A DNA stretch of 64,000 nucleotides from a virus (IMGVR_UViG_3300010371_000033:20702-84701); one strand, 5' to 3'; positions 9,892 through 18,019 are shown, counted from the first letter of the stretch. A program made the numbers and translations. Notes: generated from the sequence alone by a model not told the origin.

Positions 9892-10418
9892 TGTTGAAGA
9901 AGCGATTCAAGCTCAAAGAGCAGGTTGGGTGCTATGTTCTTGTCAATCAACTGTATGTTTCTCATGCTCTCATTTGTATTCCATTCATCTTGATAAGCTG
10001 ACACGGAATTGAATAAAGTTTGTTTCTGACCAGAGAAATGGCTATAACTCGTTGGGGTCACAATAGGATAAGTTGAATCAGTTTTATGCTGATAATATAG
10101 AATGGTAGACTGAGCATTTGCTTGCGAACCATATTTGTCTGCAATGTATGCATCAAAGTCAGCTTGAGATTTGACCCATTGACTGGTGAAGTCAGTTATA
10201 TCATTTGCAACAGCGATTAACCAAACATAGGAGATATCATTGTAATAATTGAAAGCTACGACTGTAGGCGTCTCACCTTCTTTTACAGTGTATGGATACA
10301 ACAATGTATTGTTCTGAATGATATTGTCAGGGATCTTAACAGATAATGTAATATTTCTTAATTTTCTGTTCGTGTACTTATCAACCACCAATGGAAAGTT
10401 CTCGAAGAAATCTGTCAT
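9888..10418 (-). CDS. 53: Baseplate wedge subunit gp53
   Basis: This 176-residue protein contains a LysM-like segment (YPYTVKEGETPTVVAFNYYN, residues about 41-60), then DISYVWLIAVANDITDFTSQ. This matches the T4 gp53 pattern in which the wedge protein carries a LysM-type fold and a 'YWVLLMCND'-like core. gp53 clamps the wedge inner core together with gp25 and gp6. It is 3 bases after the gp48 gene and overlaps the hub gene by 4 bases. Confidence 0.85.
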   Translation of the reverse strand: MTDFFENFPLVVDKYTNRKLRNITLSVKIPDNIIQNNTLLYPYTVKEGETPTVVAFNYYNDISYVWLIAVANDITDFTSQWVKSQADFDAYIADKYGSQANAQSTILYYQHKTDSTYPIVTPTSYSHFSGQKQTLFNSVSAYQDEWNTNESMRNIQLIDKNIAPNLLFELESLLQQ

Positions 10419-10421
10419 CTT

Positions 10422-11438
10422 TTATTCCCCAAGAGTTGATGGTTGAAATATGCTATCCGTACCAGACTTAGACTCATCAACAGCTGGCGCACTGTCTTTA
10501 TATCCAGAGTCATCAAAAGCTTCGCGTGTAAGTTGTTGAATTTCTTGAATTCCCAGATTCAGGGTCACGGCTGTTGGAGCTTTGCTGGTGCCGAAGAATG
10601 AAGCTTGTCCGAATGGAGCATAATCCATAGATACAGATGTGATCGCAGCTCTAGCGAACTGATAGAGATACTGTGTTCCATAGTAGGAAATTTCAACTTC
10701 ATCAGGCATATTCAAAAAGAAAGTCTGTCCTTGCACTTGTTGCGACCCTTGATTTTTGTAGGGAAGAGAATGATACATAAAGGCATCACAGATCTTCTTG
10801 ATGGCATCAGATTCAGCTTGACTTGTCGCAACCATATAGAAAGATAGTTGATAGGATCGAGATTGCACATTCCTGAAAGTTGCAACATTGAAAGGATTGA
10901 TTACATTTCCTAACATCTGGTCAATAGCGGCTTCTCCAGATGCGCCACCTAGCAGTTTGCTGGCTGCTGCTTTTCTCAAAGCATATTGAGCTATGTTTCC
11001 TGCGTCATTCAATGCTTCGCCGAAATTCTCTATGGCACCACCAAGAGCTCCTTTATTATCAGCTGCTTTCTTCCAATCCTCCGCAAATTGTGCGCCAGCC
11101 TTCGCCGCGAATCCTAGAATACCAGTATCTACACCTGCATAATTCAATCCCAATTGCATCTGTAATTGAATAGGTAATGGAAGTGAAATTGATGCGCCAT
11201 TCATGCTGCTAATGAATTTGGTGTTTGTTTTCTGACTCTGATAATCGTATTTCACGAAGCGAAACAGAGTGCCAAATTGAATTGATTCTGAAGGAAAACG
11301 CAACATCTTGGAAGAAGGACTAACTCCATTCTGGGTCTCTGCCATTGCATTTTCTACAGGTGATAATGATATTGGTTGTGACGTGCTTATGTTAGGCACA
11401 TCATACGGAAGAGATGTGAATGGCGGAACAGACGACAT
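10422..11438 (-). CDS. 48: Baseplate tail-tube cap gp48
   Basis: This 338-residue protein has a variable Ala-rich middle and conserved tube-cap features: residues about 180-260 (FRNVQSRSYQLSFYMVATSQ, FLNMPDEVEISYYG) and a C-terminal beta hairpin APTAVTLNLGIQEIQQLTRE that corresponds to the end of T4 gp48. gp48 sits on the hub and, with gp54, starts tube polymerisation. It is the first gene of the leftward baseplate operon, with a late-type CTAAATA element 33 bases upstream of its ATG. gp54 could be an alternative name, but the gp54-like protein is encoded at 12579. Confidence 0.75.
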   Translation of the reverse strand: MSSVPPFTSLPYDVPNISTSQPISLSPVENAMAETQNGVSPSSKMLRFPSESIQFGTLFRFVKYDYQSQKTNTKFISSMNGASISLPLPIQLQMQLGLNYAGVDTGILGFAAKAGAQFAEDWKKAADNKGALGGAIENFGEALNDAGNIAQYALRKAAASKLLGGASGEAAIDQMLGNVINPFNVATFRNVQSRSYQLSFYMVATSQAESDAIKKICDAFMYHSLPYKNQGSQQVQGQTFFLNMPDEVEISYYGTQYLYQFARAAITSVSMDYAPFGQASFFGTSKAPTAVTLNLGIQEIQQLTREAFDDSGYKDSAPAVDESKSGTDSIFQPSTLGE

Positions 11439-11450
11439 TAGAATGCCTGA

Positions 11451-11457
11451 CTAAATA
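11451..11457 (+). promoter_or_regulatory. T4-type late promoter -10 element (CTAAATA) for gp4 operon
   Basis: CTAAATA lies 33 bases before the gp4 ATG. It matches the element found before other virion genes here. No -35 sequence is needed for gp55-type sigma factors. Confidence 0.55.
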
Positions 11458-11470
11458 GAGTTCTAGCGAA

Positions 11471-11477
11471 TATTTAG
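11471..11477 (-). promoter_or_regulatory. T4-type late promoter -10 element for leftward baseplate operon
   Basis: On the minus strand this reads CTAAATA, 32 bases ahead of the gp48 ATG. It is 13 bases from the plus-strand element and points the opposite way, so the two transcription start regions overlap. Confidence 0.55.
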
Positions 11478-11490
11478 CTTAATTTCTCAG

Positions 11491-11937
11491 ATGCCCCAAT
11501 ATCTCCAAGGACGTTACAGCCCAATCAACACGAACAAATATCTAGGCAACCCAACCAAGATATTCTACAGATCATCATTAGAACTGGCTTTCATGCGATA
11601 TTGCGATTTACATGAAGGTATTGTAGGATGGTCGAGTGAAGAAATTATAGTTCCTTATCGTGATCCATCTAGAGGGAACAAATTACATCGTTATTTTCCA
11701 GATTTTTTCATAAAAAAGAAAGATACAGATGGGTCGGTAAAATCAGTCATGGTTGAGATTAAACCAAGCTCACAGCTGAAACCACCTATAAGGAAATCAA
11801 GATTGACAAAGAGATATATCAATGAAGCTGTTGAGTATGCTAGAAATGATGCAAAATGGGATGCGGCCAAAGCATATTGCAAACAAAGAAATTGGCAATT
11901 CATAGTTCTTACAGAAAAAGAGATCCTAGGGAAGTAA
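11491..11937 (+). CDS. 4: Head completion nuclease-fold protein gp4
   Basis: This 148-residue protein closely follows T4 gp4 (gp50/4 head completion). The N-terminus has GRYSPINTNKYLGNPTKIFY then RSSLELAFMRYCD. The TnsA/restriction-type PD-(D/E)xK core is complete: Glu31, Asp71 in YFPDFFI, and Glu89-Ile-Lys91 in MVEIKPSS. gp4 finishes DNA-filled heads before tail joining. It is the first gene of a short rightward operon behind a late-type promoter; the next gene starts one base after its stop. No strong RBS is visible. Confidence 0.92.
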   Translation: MPQYLQGRYSPINTNKYLGNPTKIFYRSSLELAFMRYCDLHEGIVGWSSEEIIVPYRDPSRGNKLHRYFPDFFIKKKDTDGSVKSVMVEIKPSSQLKPPIRKSRLTKRYINEAVEYARNDAKWDAAKAYCKQRNWQFIVLTEKEILGK

Positions 11938-11938
11938 C

Positions 11939-12574
11939 ATGCCAGGCATTCGTTTTACAGAGTCTGTTTTCGATAAAATATGGCGTGAAGCCTCTGCAAC
12001 GAATGTCAATCTAGCAGAAAAGAACAAACAAGCTATTCAATGGTTGGCTGACACTGTTTCCAATCGCCCAGGAAGAATTTCTGATCAACAGCTACATGGC
12101 AATTACAAAAATTATGCGCAGTCAGTGAATCAGAATGATGCTGGCAGATTGTATCTATTTCACTACTATCCAAAATATCACCAAACACTTCCCTATTATG
12201 ACACCTTCCCGCTGGTGATACCGATTGAATTCTACACAGGATCATCAGCAGGATTTCTAGGTCTGAATCTGCATTATCTTGAACCCATCAAACGTTTGAA
12301 ATTGTTAGATGGCCTATTGGAGAGTTTTCAGACCACGAGCGGGAACAGAATGTTCCTGACTTACAAACTTCTGAAAGGTGTTTCACAGACAGGACTTTAC
12401 AAACCTTGTGTCAAACGTTATCTCACTAAACAATTGCGATCCAATTTCATCCCCATTGAAAGAAAGAATTGGGAAATAGCTCTGTTCTTGCCGGTTGCAA
12501 GATTTAAGAAACAATCACAACAGTTTGTATGGAGTCAATCTAACCAAGTTGCTGGATTGCATCACAGGATATAG
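11939..12574 (+). CDS. 2: Probable DNA end protector protein, gp2-like
   Basis: This 211-residue protein has a conserved centre: GRLYLFHYYPKYHQTLPYYD (about residues 69-88), then FPLVIPIEFYTGSSAGFLGL and NLHYLEPIKRLKLLD. This block is shared by T4-like proteins annotated as the gp2 DNA end protector, which binds packaged DNA ends and blocks RecBCD. T4 places genes 2 and 4 side by side, as here. The name is recalled from family pattern and synteny rather than a computed alignment, so a head or neck completion role remains possible. Confidence 0.6.
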   Translation: MPGIRFTESVFDKIWREASATNVNLAEKNKQAIQWLADTVSNRPGRISDQQLHGNYKNYAQSVNQNDAGRLYLFHYYPKYHQTLPYYDTFPLVIPIEFYTGSSAGFLGLNLHYLEPIKRLKLLDGLLESFQTTSGNRMFLTYKLLKGVSQTGLYKPCVKRYLTKQLRSNFIPIERKNWEIALFLPVARFKKQSQQFVWSQSNQVAGLHHRI

Positions 12575-12578
12575 AAGA

Positions 12579-13415
12579 ATGTTCAATATTGAAGATTTCA
12601 AAAGTCAGAACAGAATGGGGTTCAGTCGCAACTCCTACTTTTATATGTCTATCTATCCTCCAAGATTTTGGGCGGGACAAAATACATCCTTCTTGAGTTA
12701 TCTATGTTCTGGAGCCCAGTTACCAGGAATAAGCATTCTTGCTCCTGATATTGCTAAATGGGGTTATGGACCCACCAGGAAATATCCTGTTGGCGTCTCA
12801 CATCCTGATATTGCATTAACCATTTATTCTGATGGACAAGGCAACGCAATTGATTTCTTTGATCAATGGACTAGGAACATTGTGGCATATGGTGATCCTC
12901 AAGGACAAGTAAATGGAACGCCATTCGGATTGGTTCAATATCCAGACAATTATCTAACAGATATAGATCTATTCTACATGAGTGAATCTGGCAATGAGCA
13001 GGAATTAATTCGCTGTAGATTCATTGATGCTTTCCCCATCGGCATGGGTCAAATTAATGTTAACTGGGCTGGTCGCTCGCAAATCTCACAGTTCCTTGCA
13101 CCATTCAATTACAGAACTTTCTTCATAGTCAAGAATCAGGTAGACTGGGATAGTGGGTCAATCATTCCTAATGGCATGTACTACAACAATATGTATTCCC
13201 CTCTTGATTCTGGAGACATATTCTCTGTTACATCAGGATTTGTTGGTTTGAATGGAATCACTTCTTCATTATCATCTTCACTACAGAATATTCTGTCGCC
13301 TCTAACCAACATCGCTCAAAAAGTTCAATTGGTGGGTGGTATTGTTCAGAGTGATGTAATGTCTCTGAATAGTATCATAAATAATTCGACATCTTCTTTG
13401 AATATAGGTTTTTGA
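12579..13415 (+). CDS. 54: Baseplate tail-tube initiator, gp54-like
   Basis: The ATG at 12579 (MFNIEDFKSQNRMGFSRNSY) is preferred; an earlier in-frame codon would overlap the preceding gene by 80 bases. The 278-residue product has a tube-type fold pattern: early LCSGAQLPGISIL, PDIALTIYSDGQG, and a late RCRFIDAFPIGMGQI strand pair followed by LAPFNYRTFFIV. T4 gp54 begins in a similar way and has this arrangement; it tops gp48 and templates gp19 tube assembly. A gp19-fold paralogue is the alternative. The next gene follows after one base. Confidence 0.7.
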   Translation: MFNIEDFKSQNRMGFSRNSYFYMSIYPPRFWAGQNTSFLSYLCSGAQLPGISILAPDIAKWGYGPTRKYPVGVSHPDIALTIYSDGQGNAIDFFDQWTRNIVAYGDPQGQVNGTPFGLVQYPDNYLTDIDLFYMSESGNEQELIRCRFIDAFPIGMGQINVNWAGRSQISQFLAPFNYRTFFIVKNQVDWDSGSIIPNGMYYNNMYSPLDSGDIFSVTSGFVGLNGITSSLSSSLQNILSPLTNIAQKVQLVGGIVQSDVMSLNSIINNSTSSLNIGF

Positions 13416-13416
13416 T

Positions 13417-14079
13417 ATGTCTCTACCGCAAATAAAACATCCTTTGGCTGAAATTACAGTCCCATCATTGAAAAAGAAATTAAGATTCAGACCTTTCACG
13501 GTTGAAGAAGAAAAGATCATGTTGATGGCTGCTTCTTCAAAGAATGATTCACCTATCCTTGCAACCAAACAAGTGTTAAACAATTGTTGCGCTGACACGT
13601 TGGATGTAGATAAGTTGGTGTCTTTTGACTTAGAATGGTTGTTTATTCAATTGCGTGCTATATCTGTTTCTAATATTTTGGAAGTAACCATAGATGATGA
13701 AACAATTCAAGTTGATCTAAACAACGTAAAGATTGAATATCCAGCTTCAACAGACAATCGTATTATGTTATCAGAAGAGGATAAGATTGGTGTTGTTTTG
13801 AAATATCCAACTTACAATGATTTAGAGCAATTCTCTGAATCTAAAGATGGTTCTTTAACCAAGGTTATCATAGAACAAATATTTCAGGGTGAACAAGTAT
13901 TTGATCCTAAGGAATATACTGAAGAAGAGATTCAAACATTCTTAAATAGATTGTCTGTGGCACAAATGAACAAGATAGAAACATGGATTGATAACATACC
14001 TTATGTTTATCTTGATGTTACCTTGAAAAATGGCACCACGCAGAGGCTCCGTGGTATCCGAGATTTTTTCGCATTCTGA
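13417..14079 (+). CDS. 26: Baseplate hub / tail assembly chaperone, gp26 family
   Basis: This 220-residue protein belongs to the T4 baseplate family (gp26/gp51 type). It shows MSLPQIKHPLAEITVPSLKK, then FRPFTVEEEKIMLMAA, KQVLNNCC and FDLEWLFIQLRAISVSN. It lies directly before the tape measure gene, where lambda-type phages place the G/GT chaperones. The last codons contain a T_TTT_TTC slippery heptamer (14064-14070). A -1 shift there would bypass the TGA at 14077-14079 and fuse the protein to the 49-codon frame that follows, giving about 270 residues. Family and order are strong; the chaperone role is inferred. Confidence 0.85.
   Translation: MSLPQIKHPLAEITVPSLKKKLRFRPFTVEEEKIMLMAASSKNDSPILATKQVLNNCCADTLDVDKLVSFDLEWLFIQLRAISVSNILEVTIDDETIQVDLNNVKIEYPASTDNRIMLSEEDKIGVVLKYPTYNDLEQFSESKDGSLTKVIIEQIFQGEQVFDPKEYTEEEIQTFLNRLSVAQMNKIETWIDNIPYVYLDVTLKNGTTQRLRGIRDFFAF
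14064..14070 (+). promoter_or_regulatory. Probable programmed -1 ribosomal frameshift site (T TTT TTC)
   Basis: In the gp26 frame the codons are GAT TTT TTC GCA TTC TGA. The heptamer fits the X_XXY_YYZ rule exactly. After a -1 slip, reading continues CGC ATT CTG ATG GGA, which is the frame of the small downstream ORF. An AGAGG lies about 17 bases upstream; no clear stem-loop was seen downstream. Confidence 0.65.
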
Positions 14080-14228
14080 TGGGATACAATAACATATCAA
14101 ATTGGTATTCCACGACTAACCTACTAAGATTCCACCAAAAAATAGATGATCAGACCATTATGAATTGGTTACCTTTTGAAAGAGATATCTATATGGATTT
14201 AATTGCAAAAGAGATAAAGAAGAGTTAA
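14079..14228 (+). CDS. Small -1 frame extension of gp26 (GT-like / gp51-like)
   Basis: This 49-codon frame begins at an ATG overlapping the gp26 stop (TGATG) and ends one base before the tape measure ATG. It is too short for ordinary ORF thresholds. The peptide has NWLPFERDIYMDLIAKEIKK, typical of the second halves of tail assembly chaperones, where a Pro-Trp/Phe-Glu motif precedes a helical lysine-rich end. It may be made by -1 frameshift fusion to gp26, by reinitiation at TGATG, or both. Function by analogy: bridging the chaperone to the tape measure and tube protein. Confidence 0.7.
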   Translation: MGYNNISNWYSTTNLLRFHQKIDDQTIMNWLPFERDIYMDLIAKEIKKS

Positions 14229-14229
14229 C

Positions 14230-16401
14230 ATGCCCATCAATCCTGAAGAAATTGGAAAAGCAGCCCAAGGAATAGAAAAAGCTGTCGCTGCTATAGAAAA
14301 GAGTGGCGGTATAGGTAAAGCTGCGGAATCAATTGCTTCCAAAGGTGAGCAAGCTGTACAGAGTGCTAGCAAGTCTGCCAGAACATATGCGCGTGACGCC
14401 AGAGGTAGATTTATCAGTGTAACCAAGGGAGCTCTCAAGACCAGCGCAACAGCATCAGCAGGAGCCGCTGTAGAAAATCTCATAACATCTCCTAAAAATT
14501 CTAGTGATGATTCAAATCAGGACTCCTCTCAACAACCAGGAGCTTCAAGGAACAAAGTTGTTCCAAATCCGGGAGCAATATCACCAGTTGGTAGGATTGA
14601 TTTACCCCATATAGATTCTGCGGAAAACATAGCCAGCACTGTGGATGAGTCTGCTTTTACTGATACAAGAGGATTAAAAGGATCTTCAGATAAAGGTTCA
14701 GAAAACATTTCCAACAGAAAACTCAACAAAATCATTAATTTGCTTGAGTCTATATTATCTGTGGAAAAACGCAACACAGCCATAATGGGAACAGGTTTCA
14801 GAAATGTAGAAAATGCTTTCTTCATGTCACAAAATGCGATAGCTAATAGAATGCAAGCACAAGACATGGAGAACACCACTTCCGGGAAAGGAGGAGGTTT
14901 TCTAGGTTCTGTGATGTCTAATCCACGTGCTGCTGTGATGGGCAGTCTGAAAAGTCTAGGGGTTGCTGCTTTAGGAGCATTTGCCGCAGGTGCTGCAATT
15001 GATGTAATAAAAAATCATGGTGACAAGAAGGACACGGAAACGCGCCAAGCAGTATCAAAGACGCAAAAAGATATCATTTCAAACTACAAAGATGAATATG
15101 GTAAACGTTGGGCGCAAAAACTGGTAGGGGATGACTTCAGTCAGCAACAACGTGATAACGGATTCTTAGAAGAATTAGCTAATGGTCAAGGACCAGCTGC
15201 TCTGTATCTGCCTATCAAAGAAGCATTCGACAAAGCATCCAAGAAAGATAAACAAGACATAATAGATGCCATCGCTGCACTTTTAAAAGTGGCTCCAGAA
15301 AAAGTTGAAAAACAAATTGCTCATGAAAATATCAGAGCAGTACAAGTAGCAAAAGCTGCAGAAACAGGCGTCATGAATGCAGCAATACACGCTGCCGCCA
15401 GTACGGTTGGAGGTGGAATAAAGTATGGAGGAAAGGCTGTGGGATGGCTATCAACCACGGCAGGCTCTGCGTTTGACTTCTTCGGCAATCATAATATAGG
15501 TTCTTTCTTGAAAAAAGAAGGAAGCACTATATCAAAGAATGCTACAGCCAAAGGTGATGAGTTATCAAGAAACATCAATAGTGGAACAGAATACATCCCA
15601 TCAACTGGCAAATTGAACGCTTTCTACAATCCCAATTCTTATAAAGCAGGTGAGATGTCATTTGATATCGGCACTGCAGCATTCATGCCTGGTGGTAAGA
15701 TAAGAACAGCTTCTATGTTCGCCGCTGGTGGTCTTGACTTACTAGGTAATGATTCAAAATATTTCGGACAGAATACATTTCAGATGGACAAAAAGTCAGG
15801 ACAACAAAAAAAACTGACGTCCGAAGAAGAAGCAAGAGCCAAGAAAGCTATTGCGTTCTTTCAAAGCAAAGGATGGTCTAAAGATCAAGCATCAGCCATC
15901 GTAGGAAATCTATTACAGGAAAGCAATTTAGATCCGAATGCTGTTAATCCAAAAAGCAAAGCAAGAGGAATAGCACAATGGCTTGGATCAAGAGTAAAGG
16001 ACTTTGAAAAACAAGAACATACCCCACTGGAAGGTTCAGGAATTGAACAACAATTAGATTTCGTTAATTGGGAACTGAATCATAGTGAAAAGAAAGCTGG
16101 TGATGCTATTAAAGCAACATCTAACATTCAAGATGCAACAACAGCAGTTGCGAATAAGTATGAACGCATGGGTGCTGATGAAAGCATGATGGATAGAAGA
16201 ATATCATATGCCGAGGCAGTTTCAAAACAATTTGATGTTGACTCAATCAAACCACGAACGCAAATGGCTTCAACTGCTGGACCATCTTCGCCAATTACAG
16301 TCAGTCAGGGCGCAACCAACATTAGTCGTAACACAACCATTCAATCAGCATCAGCCGCTGCGCCATCTTATCTACAGGACAGTGTAGCTTCATCTATTTG
16401 A
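14230..16401 (+). CDS. Tail tape measure / gp29-like protein with C-terminal lysozyme-like domain
   Basis: The 723-residue protein begins with an Ala/Lys-rich helical region and ARDARGRFISVTKGALK. It has an Ala/Gly-rich hydrophobic stretch at about 238-257, and long helical segments. Residues about 535-680 form a phage tail lysozyme (Phage_lysozyme2-like) domain: KKAIAFFQSKGWSKDQASAI, then GNLLQESNLDPNAVNPKSKA with probable catalytic Glu564, and GIAQWLGSR. Its place after the gp26 chaperone pair supports a tape measure role. Since gp5 lacks a lysozyme domain, peptidoglycan cutting at entry probably resides here. T4 gp29 (590 residues) has no such domain. Confidence 0.8.
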   Translation: MPINPEEIGKAAQGIEKAVAAIEKSGGIGKAAESIASKGEQAVQSASKSARTYARDARGRFISVTKGALKTSATASAGAAVENLITSPKNSSDDSNQDSSQQPGASRNKVVPNPGAISPVGRIDLPHIDSAENIASTVDESAFTDTRGLKGSSDKGSENISNRKLNKIINLLESILSVEKRNTAIMGTGFRNVENAFFMSQNAIANRMQAQDMENTTSGKGGGFLGSVMSNPRAAVMGSLKSLGVAALGAFAAGAAIDVIKNHGDKKDTETRQAVSKTQKDIISNYKDEYGKRWAQKLVGDDFSQQQRDNGFLEELANGQGPAALYLPIKEAFDKASKKDKQDIIDAIAALLKVAPEKVEKQIAHENIRAVQVAKAAETGVMNAAIHAAASTVGGGIKYGGKAVGWLSTTAGSAFDFFGNHNIGSFLKKEGSTISKNATAKGDELSRNINSGTEYIPSTGKLNAFYNPNSYKAGEMSFDIGTAAFMPGGKIRTASMFAAGGLDLLGNDSKYFGQNTFQMDKKSGQQKKLTSEEEARAKKAIAFFQSKGWSKDQASAIVGNLLQESNLDPNAVNPKSKARGIAQWLGSRVKDFEKQEHTPLEGSGIEQQLDFVNWELNHSEKKAGDAIKATSNIQDATTAVANKYERMGADESMMDRRISYAEAVSKQFDVDSIKPRTQMASTAGPSSPITVSQGATNISRNTTIQSASAAAPSYLQDSVASSI

Positions 16402-16409
16402 GAACAATC

Positions 16410-16820
16410 ATGGCAGATCCTAACTTCCCTAATCTAGACAGTATCACTGATCCAGTCATCAGAGCCAAGCTGGCTTATCTGATGGAAAAGTCTCTGCTGC
16501 AACTGGAAGCACAAAGATGGCAGGCTAGACGTCTGATGGCATGGGTAGCTTTGGGTGGGATAATGCTTTTCACAGGATGCATGTTATTCTTTGTGAAGTC
16601 ATCCATAATGGCATCACTGGCTGACGTGGTGACTTGGTTCTATCTTTCCACAACAGCTATCATTGGTGCTTACATAGGCTCTAGTGCGATGACTTACATT
16701 GCGGCAGTCAAAGCTAAGGTGTACCCTGCATCACTTCCTGCTGACTTAGCCATCAAAGATGCAAAGACCCCATTTGATGAGCTAGAAAACGAAATTATGC
16801 GGTCTAAGAAACCTAGCTGA
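16410..16820 (+). CDS. Two-span membrane protein, holin-like candidate
   Basis: The ATG at 16410 is chosen over a TTG at 16398 that overlaps the tape measure stop. The 136-residue protein has an amphipathic N-terminus, hydrophobic spans at about 43-63 (WVALGGIMLFTGCMLFFV) and about 77-100 (WFYLSTTAIIGAYIGSSAM), and a charged C-terminus ending in SKKPS. It is last in the rightward tail operon and overlaps uvsY tail to tail by 8 bases. The topology suits a holin or other inner-membrane phage protein. No family is recognised with confidence. Confidence 0.6.
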   Translation: MADPNFPNLDSITDPVIRAKLAYLMEKSLLQLEAQRWQARRLMAWVALGGIMLFTGCMLFFVKSSIMASLADVVTWFYLSTTAIIGAYIGSSAMTYIAAVKAKVYPASLPADLAIKDAKTPFDELENEIMRSKKPS

Positions 16821-17253
16821 TTCCGTTCTGGAATTTCATAAAGTTTACAGCCGTGCTTATTTGAAATGTTCTGTTGTTGATGATCTTGATGATGCTGTCC
16901 AGCGCACCAACCTTTTCTATCTGATAAGCCAGTTTGGACTTCATCAAAATACAGTCATCATCAGACTCTAACACTTCATCTACTTGACTCTTGAGTGGAG
17001 TCGCCTTGAGCCAAGGCTTCCAACCTTCAGCATCAAGTTCTTGTTTATTCATCTCACCCAAAACCCAAGCACGCTTCTTTGACTTCAACTGAGCAAAGTC
17101 ATTCTGCAATTTCTGCAATAAAAGTTTCTGTTGTGAGTAGAGCCTGAGATATTTGGAATGCAAGACAGATATTTCAATCGCGCAGTTATCCAAATGGTTC
17201 TTGTCTATCTTGGCATCCTTATCCCACTCATCTAGGAGTTGGTCAAGTGTCAT
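16813..17253 (-). CDS. uvsY: Recombination mediator UvsY
   Basis: The 146-residue protein matches T4 UvsY in length and layout. It starts MTLDQLLDEWDKDAKIDKNH, followed by the helix CAIEISVLHSKYLRLYSQQ, then the Trp-containing loop ELDAEGWKPWLKAT and a final helix VGALDSIIKIINNRTFQIS. UvsY hexamers load UvsX onto gp32-covered single strands. The uvsX gene is far away at 37201 on the other strand. The start overlaps a 25-codon ORF by ATGA, suggesting coupling. Confidence 0.88.
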   Translation of the reverse strand: MTLDQLLDEWDKDAKIDKNHLDNCAIEISVLHSKYLRLYSQQKLLLQKLQNDFAQLKSKKRAWVLGEMNKQELDAEGWKPWLKATPLKSQVDEVLESDDDCILMKSKLAYQIEKVGALDSIIKIINNRTFQISTAVNFMKFQNGIS

Positions 17254-17327
17254 TCATCATCTCTGTCATCACACCAACATATACATATAAACAACAATAT
17301 CATAAAGAGTGGTATCATCCAGTACAT
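17250..17327 (-). CDS. 25-residue hydrophobic microprotein
   Basis: A short frame runs from an ATG at 17325-17327, one base after the tube-fold gene stop, to a TGA that overlaps the uvsY ATG (ATGA). The predicted peptide is a single hydrophobic span (MYWMIPLFMILLFICICW) with an acidic tail (CDDRDDE). It fills the whole gap between two genes. Precise abutment on both sides supports translation, but the frame is very short and no family is known. Confidence 0.45.
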   Translation of the reverse strand: MYWMIPLFMILLFICICWCDDRDDE

Positions 17328-17328
17328 A

Positions 17329-17856
17329 TCAATAGTTCTTTTTTATCTGTTCTATTGTAAATTGGCGATACACAAAACTTGCGGTTGATTCAATATACGT
17401 GACGTCTGTGTCTGCAACATTGGCAGTAAACCCAGATAAAGACTTCGGCAGCACATCTACAAAGTTTGCCTGTAATATAGGTTGTTTATGATAATCATGT
17501 ATGACCAAAGTCAAATCAGAATATAAATCCATGATCTTACCAGATGGTTCAATTGATGCTCTGTCAAGGAAGGACTTAGGAAATCCAATTCCATAAATCC
17601 ATTTGTAGATTTCAAGCCAGTTTTGCATCATGGCATCTACTTTGAATTTAATTGACAGTTCCTCAAATTGAAGTTTGTCAGCTGGCAAAGGAACAGGTGT
17701 GAAAGGAGTTGAAAGTTGAGGATTGCTCATAAACAATCCAGGAATCTGAACACCCGTCACCATGAAAGAGACAGATGGTAATTTCTGAATTGACAACTCA
17801 AAATGGAGAGCAGCAAGAAAGTCCGCTGCTGGTGAATTAATTATTGGTTGGTTCAT
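17329..17856 (-). CDS. Tail-tube-fold (gp19-like) virion protein
   Basis: A longer frame is open, but the ATG at 17854-17856 (MNQPIINSPAADFLAALHFE) has a late-type ATAAATA element 24 bases upstream and is preferred. The 175-residue protein shows VSFMVTGVQIPGLFMSNP, then STPFTPVPLPADKLQFEELS and WLEIYKWIYGIGFPKSF. This pattern is common to a gp19-related tube-fold protein of exo-T4 phages. The true tube protein is at 51249, so this is a paralogue, perhaps a tube terminator or a baseplate part. Confidence 0.7.
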   Translation of the reverse strand: MNQPIINSPAADFLAALHFELSIQKLPSVSFMVTGVQIPGLFMSNPQLSTPFTPVPLPADKLQFEELSIKFKVDAMMQNWLEIYKWIYGIGFPKSFLDRASIEPSGKIMDLYSDLTLVIHDYHKQPILQANFVDVLPKSLSGFTANVADTDVTYIESTASFVYRQFTIEQIKKNY

Positions 17857-18019
17857 GCCATGGTCCCTTGCTAACCTTATATTTATCTTGAACCATGCAG
17901 GAATTACCCATGAGCCACATGTACAGGGGACACAAGAAAAACGCACATCTATTGTTCATTACTTTGCTGACTGCGTCACCAGCCCAATATAATCCCCAGC
18001 AAACACAATATGCTATCAT
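17837..18019 (-). CDS. Small membrane protein between dexA and the tube-like gene
   Basis: A 60-residue frame starts at an ATG overlapping the dexA stop (ATGA) and ends 20 bases inside the next gene. It has two short hydrophobic stretches (MIAYCVCWGLYWAGDA and CAFFLCPLYMWLMG) and a basic, hydrophilic C-terminus. The late-type element at 17880 lies within it. The coupling argues that it is real; no homologue is recognised. Confidence 0.5.
   Translation of the reverse strand: MIAYCVCWGLYWAGDAVSKVMNNRCAFFLCPLYMWLMGNSCMVQDKYKVSKGPWHEPTNN
17880..17886 (-). promoter_or_regulatory. Late-type promoter element ATAAATA
   Basis: On the minus strand the context is AAGATAAATATAAG, about 24 bases before the ATG of the tube-fold gene at 17856. 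It resembles the T4 late consensus TATAAATA and lies inside the upstream small gene, allowing late expression separate from dexA. Confidence 0.5.

Noticed and set aside
14199-14879. Minus-strand open frames (94 and 116 codons) opposite the tape measure start
   Set aside because: They are Ala-rich mirror frames of the Ala-rich tape measure N-terminus, without RBS or neighbours on that strand.
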